A stretch of 64,000 nt of DNA from Pleurodeles waltl. Taxonomy: Eukaryota; Chordata; Amphibia; Caudata; Salamandridae. Within the stretch, counting starts at the first letter, position 1, and each line of letters begins with the position of its first letter. This document shows, one piece after another, positions 21,401 through 32,189 of this stretch. A program made the position numbers and the translations under genes. The notes beneath the pieces are model-generated. The model had not been told where the DNA came from. It did not search any database and was given only the letters and a program-made list of their open reading frames with translations. The DNA lies in the NCBI RefSeq assembly GCF_031143425.1, contig NC_090439.1, positions 353,456,027 to 353,520,026 on the forward strand, in the 5' to 3' direction.

Positions 21401-22184
21401 GGCCCTCATTATGAGTTACTCATATCTCATCTCCGATGTGCCTTGTAAATAGAGTTATTGGGCTTACTGTGATCACTACTAATGTGGAAACACCCCAGGC
21501 CTCATCAGGCATAGTAAACACTATTTACAAAGGACATGTTTATGAGAACGTCACACAGCACAGCTCAGCAAGTCAGGTTGCTGTGCTGCGTGACAGGGAA
21601 AGGACAGGAATGTGCTGTATTTAAAAGAAACCGGTGCATTCCTGCCTTTTCCATGCATTGGCCCGGTTTTGAATGCCTAGCGCCATCGCAGGCACCCTTG
21701 CCTCATGGTGCAAGGGTGCCTGCATTGTAAGGAGGATTGTTTTCTGCAGGATGGGATACCTTTCTGCACAAAAACAATCCTCTAAAGCATTTTCCTCTTT
21801 CTATGTCTGCTGCAAAGTGCAGCAGACATAGAAAGAGTAAACTTTAGGTGAAATAAAGATATTTCTCTTCCGTATGTCTCACCTGGGGATGCGTAGCAGT
21901 TTTGGCGCATTCCCAGGTCTACTTCTTTTGGTACATCTGGGAATGTGTCAAAAACCATGGGTGTTGCGTGGAACCACCCACGCAACACCTATGGAACACT
22001 TCCCTTGAACAGGGTAAAGCAATCCAGCGATTTGTGCACCACTGCATTACTCTGGATTCATCAATTCATTCAGGACCATGCAAGGTGGCTTTACACAGCT
22101 TGATAATTCGCGTTTTGGAGTTGCAACACTTATGCACCATGTTGCGTGGTGCAAGACTGGCATAACCCCCTTGTAATCATGGCC
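21401..22184. mobile_element. Hairpin-chain MITE, copy 1
   Basis: The ends are imperfect inverted repeats: GGCCCTCATTATGAG on the left and, on the minus strand, GGCCATGATTACAAG on the right. The interior is a chain of hairpins at about 21557-21590, 21606-21650, 21689-21722, 21734-21780, 21795-21837, 21902-21950, 21960-21989 and 22133-22151. Several are perfect over 10-19 bp. The terminal GGCCCTCATTA matches the Harbinger end at 6651. A truncated relative lies at 34885. Confidence 0.6.
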
Positions 22185-23285
22185 CATAGTATTTACAGTT
22201 ACAAGTGGAAGCTTGTACACTTTCCCCAGAACTCTGGTTGCTTCAAAGCAGTTGAAATCTCTGGGTGAAAATGGGGCCTAGGATGAGGAATAATGAGGGA
22301 ATGGGATGTGGTAAATCAGTCCTTTGGATATTCCCCATTTTTAGTGTACTGTTCAGGGGTCATTTCTTCTACCCTTGCAATTGCCGTACTGGCCAGTGAC
22401 AGTAATTATGGGGCCAGAATTACCATTCCCATTATCAGGGACCTAGTAACTAGGCCCCTTTGTTGGATGGTAAAGTGGAAACTCTTTGTAGGATATTTGT
22501 AGAATTTAATTTAACTTTGTCAGAGAGAACAGCATAAAACTAAAGCTAATGGTACAAAATAAAAAAGTTCAATAGCTACATGAGATGCCCGCTTTCCTGC
22601 TTTAATACTCCTGTTTTTTTTTTTAAAGCAACGAATAGCAGTCTGTGGGATTTTTAAGAGCCCTAAACTGGCAGTGAAGGGGTGACTCTTTGGAAGAGCA
22701 TGATGGGGGGGGGGAGAAGTACATGAGAGAATCAGCTAGAAAACACATGCATTCTCTTGGAGTGCTTAACCAAAAAAAATGTAGTGCATGAAAAGTAAGC
22801 AGTGGAAGGGCACATGCAATGAGGATATGCACCAGGACAGGGACAGACACAAGAAAAGGAAAGAAAGCCTGCATAACTTAACAAAAAGGCAAGCAAGAGT
22901 GATAATAAAGTCAACCATTAGTAAGCAAAGGGCAGGCTCGAAGACCCCTGTAATCTGGCAATAGGTCTTTTTGCAACCAGGCAGTGTGTACTGTCAGGTA
23001 AGTGGGACCTAAAAACATGAAGCTTCACAGCAATCATATGCAGTAAAAGAGTTCTCCCCCCCACCCTCATGCTTCACCCCAGATAATGAAGAATCATGGT
23101 GCTAATATGCAGTAGGAAAAGATGTTCACAGAAGCAACTTGCTAAATAAATATTTTTCTCCTGTTATAAACCCCATATCTGCCGGTGCGGTCTCAGTGCT
23201 AAAAAATGCAAAAAGAAAAATTTAGTATTTCATTTGAATGCCACAAAATGGAGTTCTGCTTGAGTGAAATATACCAGGGACTTAT
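22185..23285. other. Gene-free stretch
   Basis: No recognised gene. It has short homopolymer runs near 22616-22624 and 22707-22715. Confidence 0.4.
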
Positions 23286-23366
23286 AGTAGCAGTAGTAGT
23301 AGTAATAATAATAACAGTAATAATAATAATAATATTATTAATATTATAATAACAATAATAGTAATA
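23286..23366. repeat. (TAA)n-type microsatellite
   Basis: An imperfect trinucleotide run that begins as AGTAGT and continues as AATAATAAT with ATT interruptions. Confidence 0.9.
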
Positions 23367-23534
23367 TTTTATATAACCATAAGAACTTTTTATATATAAT
23401 TTCATATGTCACATCTGCTGTTTCAAAGGACAGTAATTAACACACATTGCTATGACCCAGAGTAGGAAACAGAGTTTTTAATTTGCTGTTCATATATGAG
23501 ATAAAGTACCTCCTACCAACATATATTATAATAT

Positions 23535-24083
23535 ATTATAAGGATATTCCAAGTCACTGAGGCGCTCTGGGACCATATACAGGAATGAGGCTGAAGAGCA
23601 AGTACCTTCTATAAGGTCAAGGAACTCCGAGGTGACTTGCAGCGTCCTTATAATGTATGGCAGGTGTGCATTATTCCTTATAATACATGGTCACACCATC
23701 ACCCTTCGCTTAAATCACTTAAATTCTTGGTGTGCTCTTTCATGATAAAGAGATGGGATGTTTGTGGACATGAATAATAAAAGTAGAATCTTTAGTGCAA
23801 AATCAAGCACACCAAAAAGCAGTTAGATATTCGTTAGATATTGTAAAACGTAATAGAGTCAGTTTTGTACAAGTCAGATTAAAAAAGAGTTGTAGCTCAT
23901 AATATGTATAGAGCGATTCTATATTTTGTATAATGACCTAAGATAAGCAAAAAAATAAACATGTTGCCATAAGTATCTTCTTTCTGTTGATCACTGTTTA
24001 TTTAGAAAAAGATAGCAGAAGGAGGGAAAAAACAGGGTTGGTTTAGCTGTTTAAACTGCATTTCTAATTCTATGTCAGGACCA
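23535..24083. repeat. Dispersed repeat R1, copy 2
   Basis: Partner of 15107-15646. The left part again forms an inverted repeat: CCAAGTCACTGAGGCGCTC pairs imperfectly with GGAACTCCGAGGTGACTTGC near 23624. Its right edge meets the 5' region of the DIRS-like element. Confidence 0.7.
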
Positions 24084-24812
24084 GAGGCTCCGATTATGCT
24101 TTCTCTTTCTTTACTGAATCAAACAGCAGCCAATGAAATACAAGTAACAGAACAAACTACACATCCCATGATGCTCAACATCCTATCACATGGTCCAATC
24201 ACTATCCATGTCCTTGCTATAAGTCCTTTGACCCTTGATGTCACTTCCTCTTTCTTTGCTGCTTCGCAGCAGATAAGTACATGATTTATCTCTCTTGTGT
24301 TTTTTCATGCTTTTATACCAATGTAAAATGTTATTTAAACGTTTTTAAGCGTCGCGATTTAGCGCGCTTTATTTGTTTTGCTTAGAGCATTTCCACGCTC
24401 GGTTTTGTTGGCATTTTGCCAATTTTTGACTGGCCCGTACATCGTGGAGCAGGAGCATGAGCAGGAGCGGAGCTGCCTCGGCAGTCTCCTTTTCATTTTT
24501 ACTCGCGCACGCGCACGTCCCGACAAGCCGATTTCTTTCTATTGAATCGATCGGCTCGTGGGAAGTGCGGCGAGGGCGTTCAAGTGCCCTTTTTGGAATC
24601 CAATTCATTTGCTCCCTGCCGCCCAGCAGAGAGACTGTCTGGGTAGTAAAATAAATATTAGGCTTCTGGCTAGAGTGCTTTTCAGGCAGCTCCGTCCACA
24701 TTCTATTTAGGGCTTATATTTTATATTGCCTGAACTGGCGTTTTTTGCACTCCCCCCTTCCTTGAGCCTAATCTATTTCATTTAAGGTATTTACCCTATT
24801 ATTCAGAACATA

Positions 24813-25600
24813 GCTCAGTGGGATGATCAAGGAGCTGAATATTATACAGATGATTTGAGCAATCAACTAGAAGTTGATATAATTGAAGCCCTTAAAAGCG
24901 GAATGCCCTAGACCTGACCTAGAGGGCAAGGTTTCTGAGACCCCGGAAATAGACCCCACAATGGTCACCTTTATGTGAAAATTTTCTAAAGACCCCAAAA
25001 AAGGTTTGGATCGCTCCTGGCGTAATTGCCAAGACAAGTTGTTGGACCTTTCAGGTCCCTTGACCAAGATCCTTGCGATGGCATATGTGGCCAAGGAATC
25101 TGGATCTCCCGTGGACACTGATGTTCTTATAGGATGGGCACAGAGATCCATTTGTCTACTTGGGAACTCGAATTGTGCTATTTCTGCAGAACGCAGAAAG
25201 TCCGTGTTAATGCGTATTGACCCTAAATTGTCTGATCTTGCATCTTCGGAAGCAGGACCTTCAGCTGAAGAACTGCTCTTTGGATCTTCTTTTATTAAGG
25301 ACTTGTCCAAGTTTTGCTCCACCTTTTCTACACTTGACAAGGCTCAAATGTCCTTCAAGAAGGTCTTTAAACGAGGCCTTTTTCTCAGGGCGGTCGTTAT
25401 GGAGGACGTATGCCTGGCCGAGGATCTTACAATAGTCCCCAGAACTACTACCCGAGAGGCAGAGGTGGCTGGTATGGAGATCAAGACCCCACCTTCTACC
25501 CCACACGTTCTAGGGGAGGACGCCCCCGTTTCCGCAGAGGTCAACGCAGAGGGCAACAAGGAGCCATACAGGACTCAAGTTTCACAGGTGAGCATTATTC
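24813..25600 (+). pseudogene. DIRS Gag-like protein
   Basis: The first piece reads AQWDDQGAEYYTDDLSNQLE up to a TAG near 24910. The frame from 24979 gives KFSKDPKKGLDRSWRNCQDK, then LLDLSGPLTKILAMAYVAKE, the helical Gag core of vertebrate DIRS elements. Near 25376-25385 the frame shifts. The Gly/Arg-rich tail continues in another frame (GGRMPGRGSYNSPQNYYPRG), as expected for a nucleic-acid-binding end. It has at least two lesions. Confidence 0.65.
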
Positions 25601-27413
25601 ATTTTTCTCAGGTCAAAATTGGGGGCAGGGTAGCTTTTTGCTTGACAAATTGGAAACGGATATCAGGGGATCCCTGGATTCTCCAAACAGTAGAGGGTTT
25701 TCGCTTGGAGTTTGTCAGTACCCCTCAGCAACTATCTCCTCCTGTACAAATGTGTTTTTCCCTAGCAAATCAAAATGTTATAGATGAGGATGTACAAGCC
25801 CTTCTAGACAAAGGAGCCGTACAGTTTGCCTACCCTCACCCTTACCGTTTCATCAGTCCTATTTTCGTAGTAGACAAGAAAGGAGGAGGACACCGTTTAG
25901 TCTTAAATCTGAAGGATTTCAATCAGTGGATCCTTTACAGACACTTCAAGATGGAAGGCATCCACATGTTAAAGATATCCTATTAGAAGGAGATTGGATG
26001 GTTTGTCTAGATCTAAAGGATGCATACCTGTCGATCCCAATTTTTCCCCCTCACAGGAGGTTTCTACAGTTCCAATGGAAGGGACAGTTTTTGGAGTTTC
26101 TAGCCCTTCCATTCGGTCTGTCATCAGCCCCGTGGTGCTTCACGAAGCTCCTGAAACCTGTGATGGAATGGCTCAGAGCCAAAGGAGTCAGATTGATTAT
26201 TTATCTGGACGACATCCTATTGATGGCTCAGTCCCCTCAAATACTCGGGACTCACTTAGATTGGACCATCAATCTTCTGCAGGATTTAGGTTTCCTTATC
26301 AATGTGCAGAAGTCGTTATTGATACCCTCTCAGGAGATAGAGTTCCTGGGTTTCCAGATAAACTCCATATCTTGTCAACTCATTCTTCCCTCTCAGAAAA
26401 TCCGCAATACCAAGAGGGAATTGAGATCGACCTTATACAGTCAGACCGTTTCCCTGAGGAATATTGCCAGGATAGTGGGCTTGCTAGCTTCATCTATTCA
26501 AGCGATCTTTCCTGCTCCCTTACATTACCGAGCACTTCAAAGGCTCAAGATCAGACATCTGCAACAGGGTCTGAGTTACTCGGAACAAATTCCATTGACT
26601 GCCGAAGTTCGATCAGAGATCCAGTGGTGGCTTCATCAGATAGAAGCTTGGAACGGCAGGGCAATTTTCGGATCCCATCCAGAAGTGGTGATAGAATCCA
26701 ATGCCAGCAGATGGGGTTGGGGAGCACGCTGCAACTCCTTAGTGACGGGGGGCAGATGGTCAGAATGGGAACAGACCCTACATATCAATTGCCTGGAACT
26801 TCTAGCGGGATCTTTTGCCATAAAGAGCCTCTCCCCTCAGAAAACAGATTGTTGCATACTCTTACGGATGGACAATGTATCAGTAAGATATGTCAACAAA
26901 CTAGGGGGCACAAAATCCAGGATTCTGGCGGAGATTGCCAAAGACTTTTGGCATTATTGCCTAACCCAGCGTCTAGTGGCTATTGCGGAATACCTTCCTG
27001 GGGATCAGAATGTCATAGCAGACTGGAATTCCAGATACCTGTCGGATTCCAGCGATTGGGAATTGGACCCTCTGATTTTCTCACAGATAATCAGGGAGTG
27101 GGACAATTGCGAGATAGATCTCTTTGCCTCGCGGATCAATTGCCAACTTCCAAAATTCTTCAGTTGGCGTCCAGACCCTTATGCACTAAAGACAGATGCC
27201 TTTCTTCAGGATTGGTCCCAGTTTCGGGGTTATGCTTTTCCTCCATTCCTGATGATTGCCAGGGCTTTGGCTCAGGTGCGGAGACAGAAGACAGAAATTA
27301 TTCTGGTGACTCCTTTTTGGAGAGCGCAGCCTTGGTTCCCTATAGCTCTTCATTTAGCTTGTGCCTCTCCTCTTCTGATTCCGCCTCGTCCGAATCTTCT
27401 GTTGAACCACTGA
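25600..27413 (+). pseudogene. DIRS reverse transcriptase-RNase H
   Basis: The frame up to 25986 contains FISPIFVVDKKGGGHRLVLN and FKMEGIHMLK. The frame from 25926 continues it with DWMVCLDLKDAYLSIPIF (catalytic Asp29), LPFGLSSAPWCF and the catalytic box IIYLDDILL (YLDD at residues 93-96). One missing G near 25971-25973 accounts for the switch. The RNase H region follows, with VIESNASRWGWGARC, HINCLELLAG, RMDNVSVRYVN and LPGDQNVIADWNSR. The first RNase H acid, normally Asp in TDAS, is Asn here, so RNase H is probably dead even without the frameshift. Confidence 0.9.
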
Positions 27414-27469
27414 GCTTTCCTGGCAGTGGTTTAACCGCTGAAGCTCTGCGTCCGACTATTCCTCCTAAA

Positions 27470-27620
27470 TCGTGACATTTCCATACTTCCACAAGAACGC
27501 AGACTAGAGGCACAGAAATACCATAAAGGTATCAAGCAGAACAGTTCAAACTCCGGTTCTCGTATACTTGTGAACATTTTCCAGCACCTTCCCATATTCT
27601 CAGCAAAGAGGGTGTAAAAA
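27470..27620 (+). pseudogene. Possible start of DIRS tyrosine recombinase
   Basis: One frame reads ERRLEAQKYHKGIKQNSS and ILVNIFQHLPIFS. This resembles the core-binding part of DIRS recombinases (a basic ARKPxTxKxYH motif followed by a helical segment). The position right after RT/RNase H is correct. No catalytic R-H-R-Y region is present downstream, so this is a stub at best. Confidence 0.3.
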
Positions 27621-27625
27621 AATCC

Positions 27626-28039
27626 ATGCATGTTAGTACTTATGTGTGAAAAGCATTTGCAGGCGCACTATATGCTTAGCGCCATTTACAGATGAGAGAC
27701 TTCAACGAGGAGCGCCGGCTCTAAAACCATGGCTCTGTGCAAGTTACACAGGCAGTACTTTAAGAAATATTAGTGGTTGATGTAGTGCAACGGCCTTGCT
27801 TCCTGTGCCTCTGTGCATTAGTAAGGTGAAATAGAGAAATCTTGAAGTTCCACATGGATGCACAGCAGGATTCGGAAAGTTGTGTAGCTCCATGGCTGCA
27901 CACACCTTACCTTTAGTTCAATGCACTTTTATTGAATGTATTGCAAACATTCTGAACCTACACAGGCTAAGCGTGTGCCAAGAGCATTGCACGTAGAAAT
28001 CTGGGAGCAAGAATGACAATCTTACAGCTCACTGCCCAG
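27626..28039. other. Gene-free stretch
   Basis: Nothing recognised. Confidence 0.4.
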
Positions 28040-28500
28040 CAGAGTTGTGACCACTTTAGTGAAGGCGACTCCTCCGTTAGGGCGGAGGAGCGTCCTCCTC
28101 CCCCCACCCCTTGCCAGCAGCAGCTGCAATACCTTTCCAAGAAAACAATAATAAACTGTGTTTATTATAATTTTCTTGTACATGGGTGGGGCATTGGGGG
28201 TGACGAGCACTGAGTCGACTCCCCTTGGTGTGCATGTATGTTTGGCCGGCCGTCTCAGGCTCCCAGTCTGCCTGGGAGCACCCTGGCTGGGTGTTCCCAG
28301 CCAATCCTGACGCTGCTCTGAGCAATGTCAGGATTGGCAGCAGGGCAGGCTGGGAGCCTGTGCCTGCAACCTGGAGCGACGAGGGACAGAAGAGCGGCAG
28401 CAACAGAGGAGGTAAGTCTTTCTTTCTTTTTTTTATTTTTATTAAATGTCCCCCCCACACCCCACCCCGTGTGCCACACCCACCCTGCCCCATCCCTTTA
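28040..28500. repeat. Dispersed repeat R2, copy 1
   Basis: It shares ordered blocks with 58430-58900: GTGCATGT...GGC(C/T)GGCC..CTGTCTCAGGC, then GAGCGACGAG, AGCGGCAG, and a GGTA(A/T)GT followed by a T-rich run. An inner inverted repeat pairs CCAATCCTGACGCTGC with CAATGTCAGGATTGG around 28302-28337. The start, CTCCTCCGTTAGGGCGGAGGAG at about 28068-28089, is also a hairpin. Class unknown. Confidence 0.45.
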
Positions 28501-29441
28501 AAGAGCTGCGACTAACCAGGTTGCTGGGCAGCTGGTCCTGCTAACCTTAATAGCCCATTCTGACTGCAAATGGTAAGCTTGACAGAATAAAATAGTAAGC
28601 TGGCACTAAGCTCCCACCAGACTGCTGACTAGTCATTCAAGGCAAGGTCATATAATATGTCATTTACAACTTTCACTCCCGTAATGACAGTTTAAATGTG
28701 TCAGTAAATACCGAGCTCATGCATTTTGTCTGGTGAGACAAAATCTAGTCACAACAGGACCAGGACTACCAGGTTTGCTAAACCACTAGTAAAGTTGTCC
28801 TCCTGTATTTGCATTTTTTTAAGCATTAACATTTGTTTGTGTATTTTGCATGACTTCACAAATCAATTGTTTAATGCACTGAAACATGCAGCTAGATCTG
28901 GGTGCACAGAGAGGAGTATTGTTGCCTTCATGTAGTAAAAAAAAAAATGCAATACAACACAATAGCAGCACCGTTCTGAAATCCAAGACGAGCCGACCAT
29001 ATTTACTCCCCTCTATGGGTAATATCCAGAAAGAAACCCAGAATTTTATGTTGAATCACACACTTCCCACATATGTTGGCATTGTCATGGAGCTATTCAC
29101 TGTCTTGTTATGCTCCTTTGAAAGGCTAATAAAAAGAATGAAATACATTGAGGAGACATGCACGCCCCTCTTGGAAGCCTGAGAATGAGAAACCCTTGAT
29201 AGTTTACACTGGAACTGCATGCAAATTTCTATGGAAAAGGTGGGATTGAGACCGAAATTCTGTCGAAAAAAGTATCTGTGTTTTAACACACATTAAAAAA
29301 TACAGGATTTTTGCCCGCCAGAATATTTTCCTGCGCAGAAGGGTCCCAAACAGCATTGGCCAATAACCCCTGCTCTTCTTCAACTTGCCCCTGCTCGTCT
29401 TGCATTTGTTTTGAGACACAGTGGTAAACGCAAGGCCATAC
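28501..29441. other. Gene-free stretch
   Basis: No recognised gene. The two ORFs of about 70-100 residues here show no family motif. Confidence 0.4.
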
Positions 29442-31639
29442 TGTTAGAAAAGGGGTCTCTAGTTGGCAGAGGTATACACCAATGTCGAAGTAGGGAACAC
29501 AATCCTAGTCAGGGTAAGTCACACACAATCCAAATTATCCTGTGCCCACTCTCTGGTAGCTTGGCACTGGGCAGTCAAGGCCTAACTTAAAAGGCAATGT
29601 GTAAAATATTTGTGCAATAAATCATGCAATTACACAGTGAGAATACCTCAAAAAGACACCACAGCGCTGTAGAAACATATAAGATATTTATCTGATTAAC
29701 TTAAGGTCAAATCAATCAAGATTTGATAATCACAAGTTGAAATATCACTTTTGAAATGATAAGAAGAGTCTTTTGTTCTCAAAAGCAACAATTGTCTCTT
29801 CCAAGCACAAAGTACCTGGTTTGCGTCAAAATTACACGAACAAAGACCGCAAAGGAGAAGATGCGTGGAAAAAGGTAGGTGTATGTCGGATTTCCGTGAG
29901 CACACAGACAATGCGTTGATTCTTTTCCATATGGCAAGGGCTCTGCGTTGAATTCTGGCATGCAGGCTTGAATCCTCTTTTGTGATGTGGGGTCTTTTGA
30001 CGCCCAGGGAAGATGCGTGGAAATCCTGGGCATGCGGGAGAAAGTCACAGCTGTTGCGTTGATCTGGTGGGTGATGCGGCAGAGCTTCAGTCGCATGGCT
30101 GGTGCTGCGTCAATTCCTCTCACAGGAAGTCGGGCTGCATCGTTCTGGCTCAGCGATGTGTGGATCTGGTGGGCTGTATGTCAAAGTTCCAGTCGCAACA
30201 CTGGCGCTACATCGATCTCCACTCAGGGAGCCGGGCTGCGTCATTCCGGTTTGGCGATGCAGTGATTTCTCACCACTGGGCAGGCTTTGCGTCAATCCTG
30301 GCAGGATGTGCAACAATTTTCACCGCACAAGGAGTTTCTTTGCAGAAATTAAGTCTTTTTTGGCCCTGAGGCTTCAGGAAACAGGAGGCAAGCTCAATGC
30401 AAGCCCTTGGAGAGCACTTCCCAGCAGAGCCAGAGGCCAGCAAGGTGGCAGGGCAACAGCAAGGCAGCAGTCCTTTACAGCAAAGCTGTCCAGGTGAGTC
30501 CGTTGGGCAGCCAAGCAGCTTCTCTTGACAGGTTTCAGGTTCTGGTGCAGAGTCTCTGTCCCAAGAAGTGTCTATGTTGGTAGGGTCAGGGACCCAGTTT
30601 ATATACCCAAAAGTGCCTTTGAAGTGGGGAACTTGAAAGAGTGGTTTTGATGTGCACAAGGTCCCCTTTCAGTACAACCCTGTCTGCCAGGTCCCAGTAG
30701 GGGGTTTGGAAGTTCATTGTGTGAGGGCAGGCCACTGTCCTTTGAAATGTAAGTGTCAGACCCTCCACCCTTCCAGCCCAGGACGGCCCATTCAGTATGC
30801 AGATGTGTGCAGGTGTGACTGAGCATCCTGTGTTTGTGGTTGTCTGGGTGAGATGCACAAGGGAGCTGTCAACCAGCCCAGACATGAATTGGAGACAGGC
30901 TGTAAGGAAAAGAAGGATTTAAGTGCAGAGAAATGCTCACTTTCTAAAAGTAGCATTTCGAAAGTAGCAATATCAAATCCACCTTCACCAGTCAGCAGGA
31001 TTTTGAATTACCATTCTGTCCATACTTAATATGACCTATTTACCCCTTTCTAATCAGAATCTACCACTCAAACAGTTTATGACGGTAGCCTTAATGTTAG
31101 CCTATGAAAGGAGCAGGCCTTGTAGCAGTGGAAAACAAATTTAGGAGTTTTCCACTACCAGGACATATAAAGCACACAGGTATATGTCCTGCCTTTTACC
31201 TACACAGCACCCTGCCCTATGGGTTACCTAGGAACTACCTTAGGGGTGACTTAAATGTAGAAAAAGGGGAGTTTAAGGTTTGGCAAGTACTTTTAAATGC
31301 CAAGTCGAAGTGGCAGTGAAACTGCACACACAGGCCTTGCAATGGCAGGCCCGAGTCATGGGGACAACTTATGTGGGTGGCACAATCAGTGCTGCAGGCC
31401 CACTAGTAGCACTTAATTTACAGGCCCTGGGCACATGCAGTGCACTTTACTGGGGAATACCAAATAAATTAAATATGCCAATTGGGTATGAGCCAAGGTC
31501 ACCACGTTTTAAGGGAGAGAGCATATGCACTTTAGCACTGGTTAGCAGTGGTAAAGTGTGCAGTCCTAATACCAGCAAAAAGTGGCGGGAGGCAAGCAAA
31601 ACCTTAGGGGTGACCACCCTAAGGCTGTCAGGTCTAACA
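29442..31639. mobile_element. Solo-LTR-like repeat, family B copy 1
   Basis: A 2198-bp unit with inverted ends TGTTAGA and TCTAACA (TG...CA as in LTRs). It is flanked by CATAC and CAGAC, a 5-bp duplication with one mismatch. It aligns end to end with 53774-55986, sharing GGGGTCT, GGTAGCTTGGCAC, ACAAAGTACCTGGTTTGCGT and, near the right end, CACTTTA...CTGGTTAG(C/T)AGTGG. No gag or pol lies between copies, so it is a solo LTR or a large LTR-derived repeat. The strand is not certain. Confidence 0.75.
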
Positions 31640-32189
31640 CAGACGTTATAGTAATACCAAAGAGTTTTAAGGGTCTACTGAATACCCAGTTACGTTTTAA
31701 GGGGGAAATTAAAACATACCATTTACATAAAATATCTTGGAATAAAAATAACTTGTTATAAATTAAAGATCGCAGAAGAAAACAGAACTATGGCTGAGAA
31801 AATGTAGAGAAGCCTGGGGTGGGTGGACGCCGGCAAACTTAGGGCTGGTAGCCAAATTAAACCTAGTAAATTTTACTTAAGTATGCAACCATGGACTGCC
31901 TGGCTCATAAAGTTCTGTGAGTGCTTTAAAGAAGTATGCACAGATTTATTAGAGAACGGCAAGGAGGACATGATTTCCTCACCAAGACTGGAAATGGCAG
32001 TTAGGAAAGGAATAACATGTACATGCTATACAGCAGCAAACGTAAAGAATGTTTCAGAAGGAGAGGGGAAAACACCATTGTGGAAAATAGCATATAACAA
32101 CTACTGAGTCCAACTCAATTGGAATAAAAAAAAATTAACGTTTTTTTTTTTTAAGAAAAGTCTTATGACGTGCCATAAACTCCTCTGTA
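31640..32189. other. Gene-free stretch, one unassigned 94-codon ORF
   Basis: An ORF on the plus strand (31823-32107) has a hydrophilic, Cys- and Lys-containing product with no motif I recognise. A T-run near 32142 may mark a retroposon boundary. Confidence 0.35.

Larger units (their letters stand above)
24084..27625 (+). mobile_element. DIRS-like tyrosine-recombinase retrotransposon, decayed
   Basis: The order is a 5' region with GTCGCGATTTAGCGCGC (24350), a Gag-like region (24813-25600), reverse transcriptase/RNase H (25600-27413) and a possible start of the tyrosine recombinase (27470-27620). DIRS elements integrate with a tyrosine recombinase instead of an integrase and lack ordinary LTRs. 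I saw no complete recombinase and no 3' ITR, so the right end is truncated or too decayed. Boundaries are approximate. Confidence 0.75.

Noticed and set aside
25994..27475. 493-codon plus ORF parallel to the DIRS polymerase
   Set aside because: It overlaps the RT/RNase H frame completely and lacks RT motifs. The adjacent frame has YLDD and the family order.
31823..32107. 94-codon plus ORF as a host exon
   Set aside because: No recognisable domain, and splice sites at the edges are not convincing.
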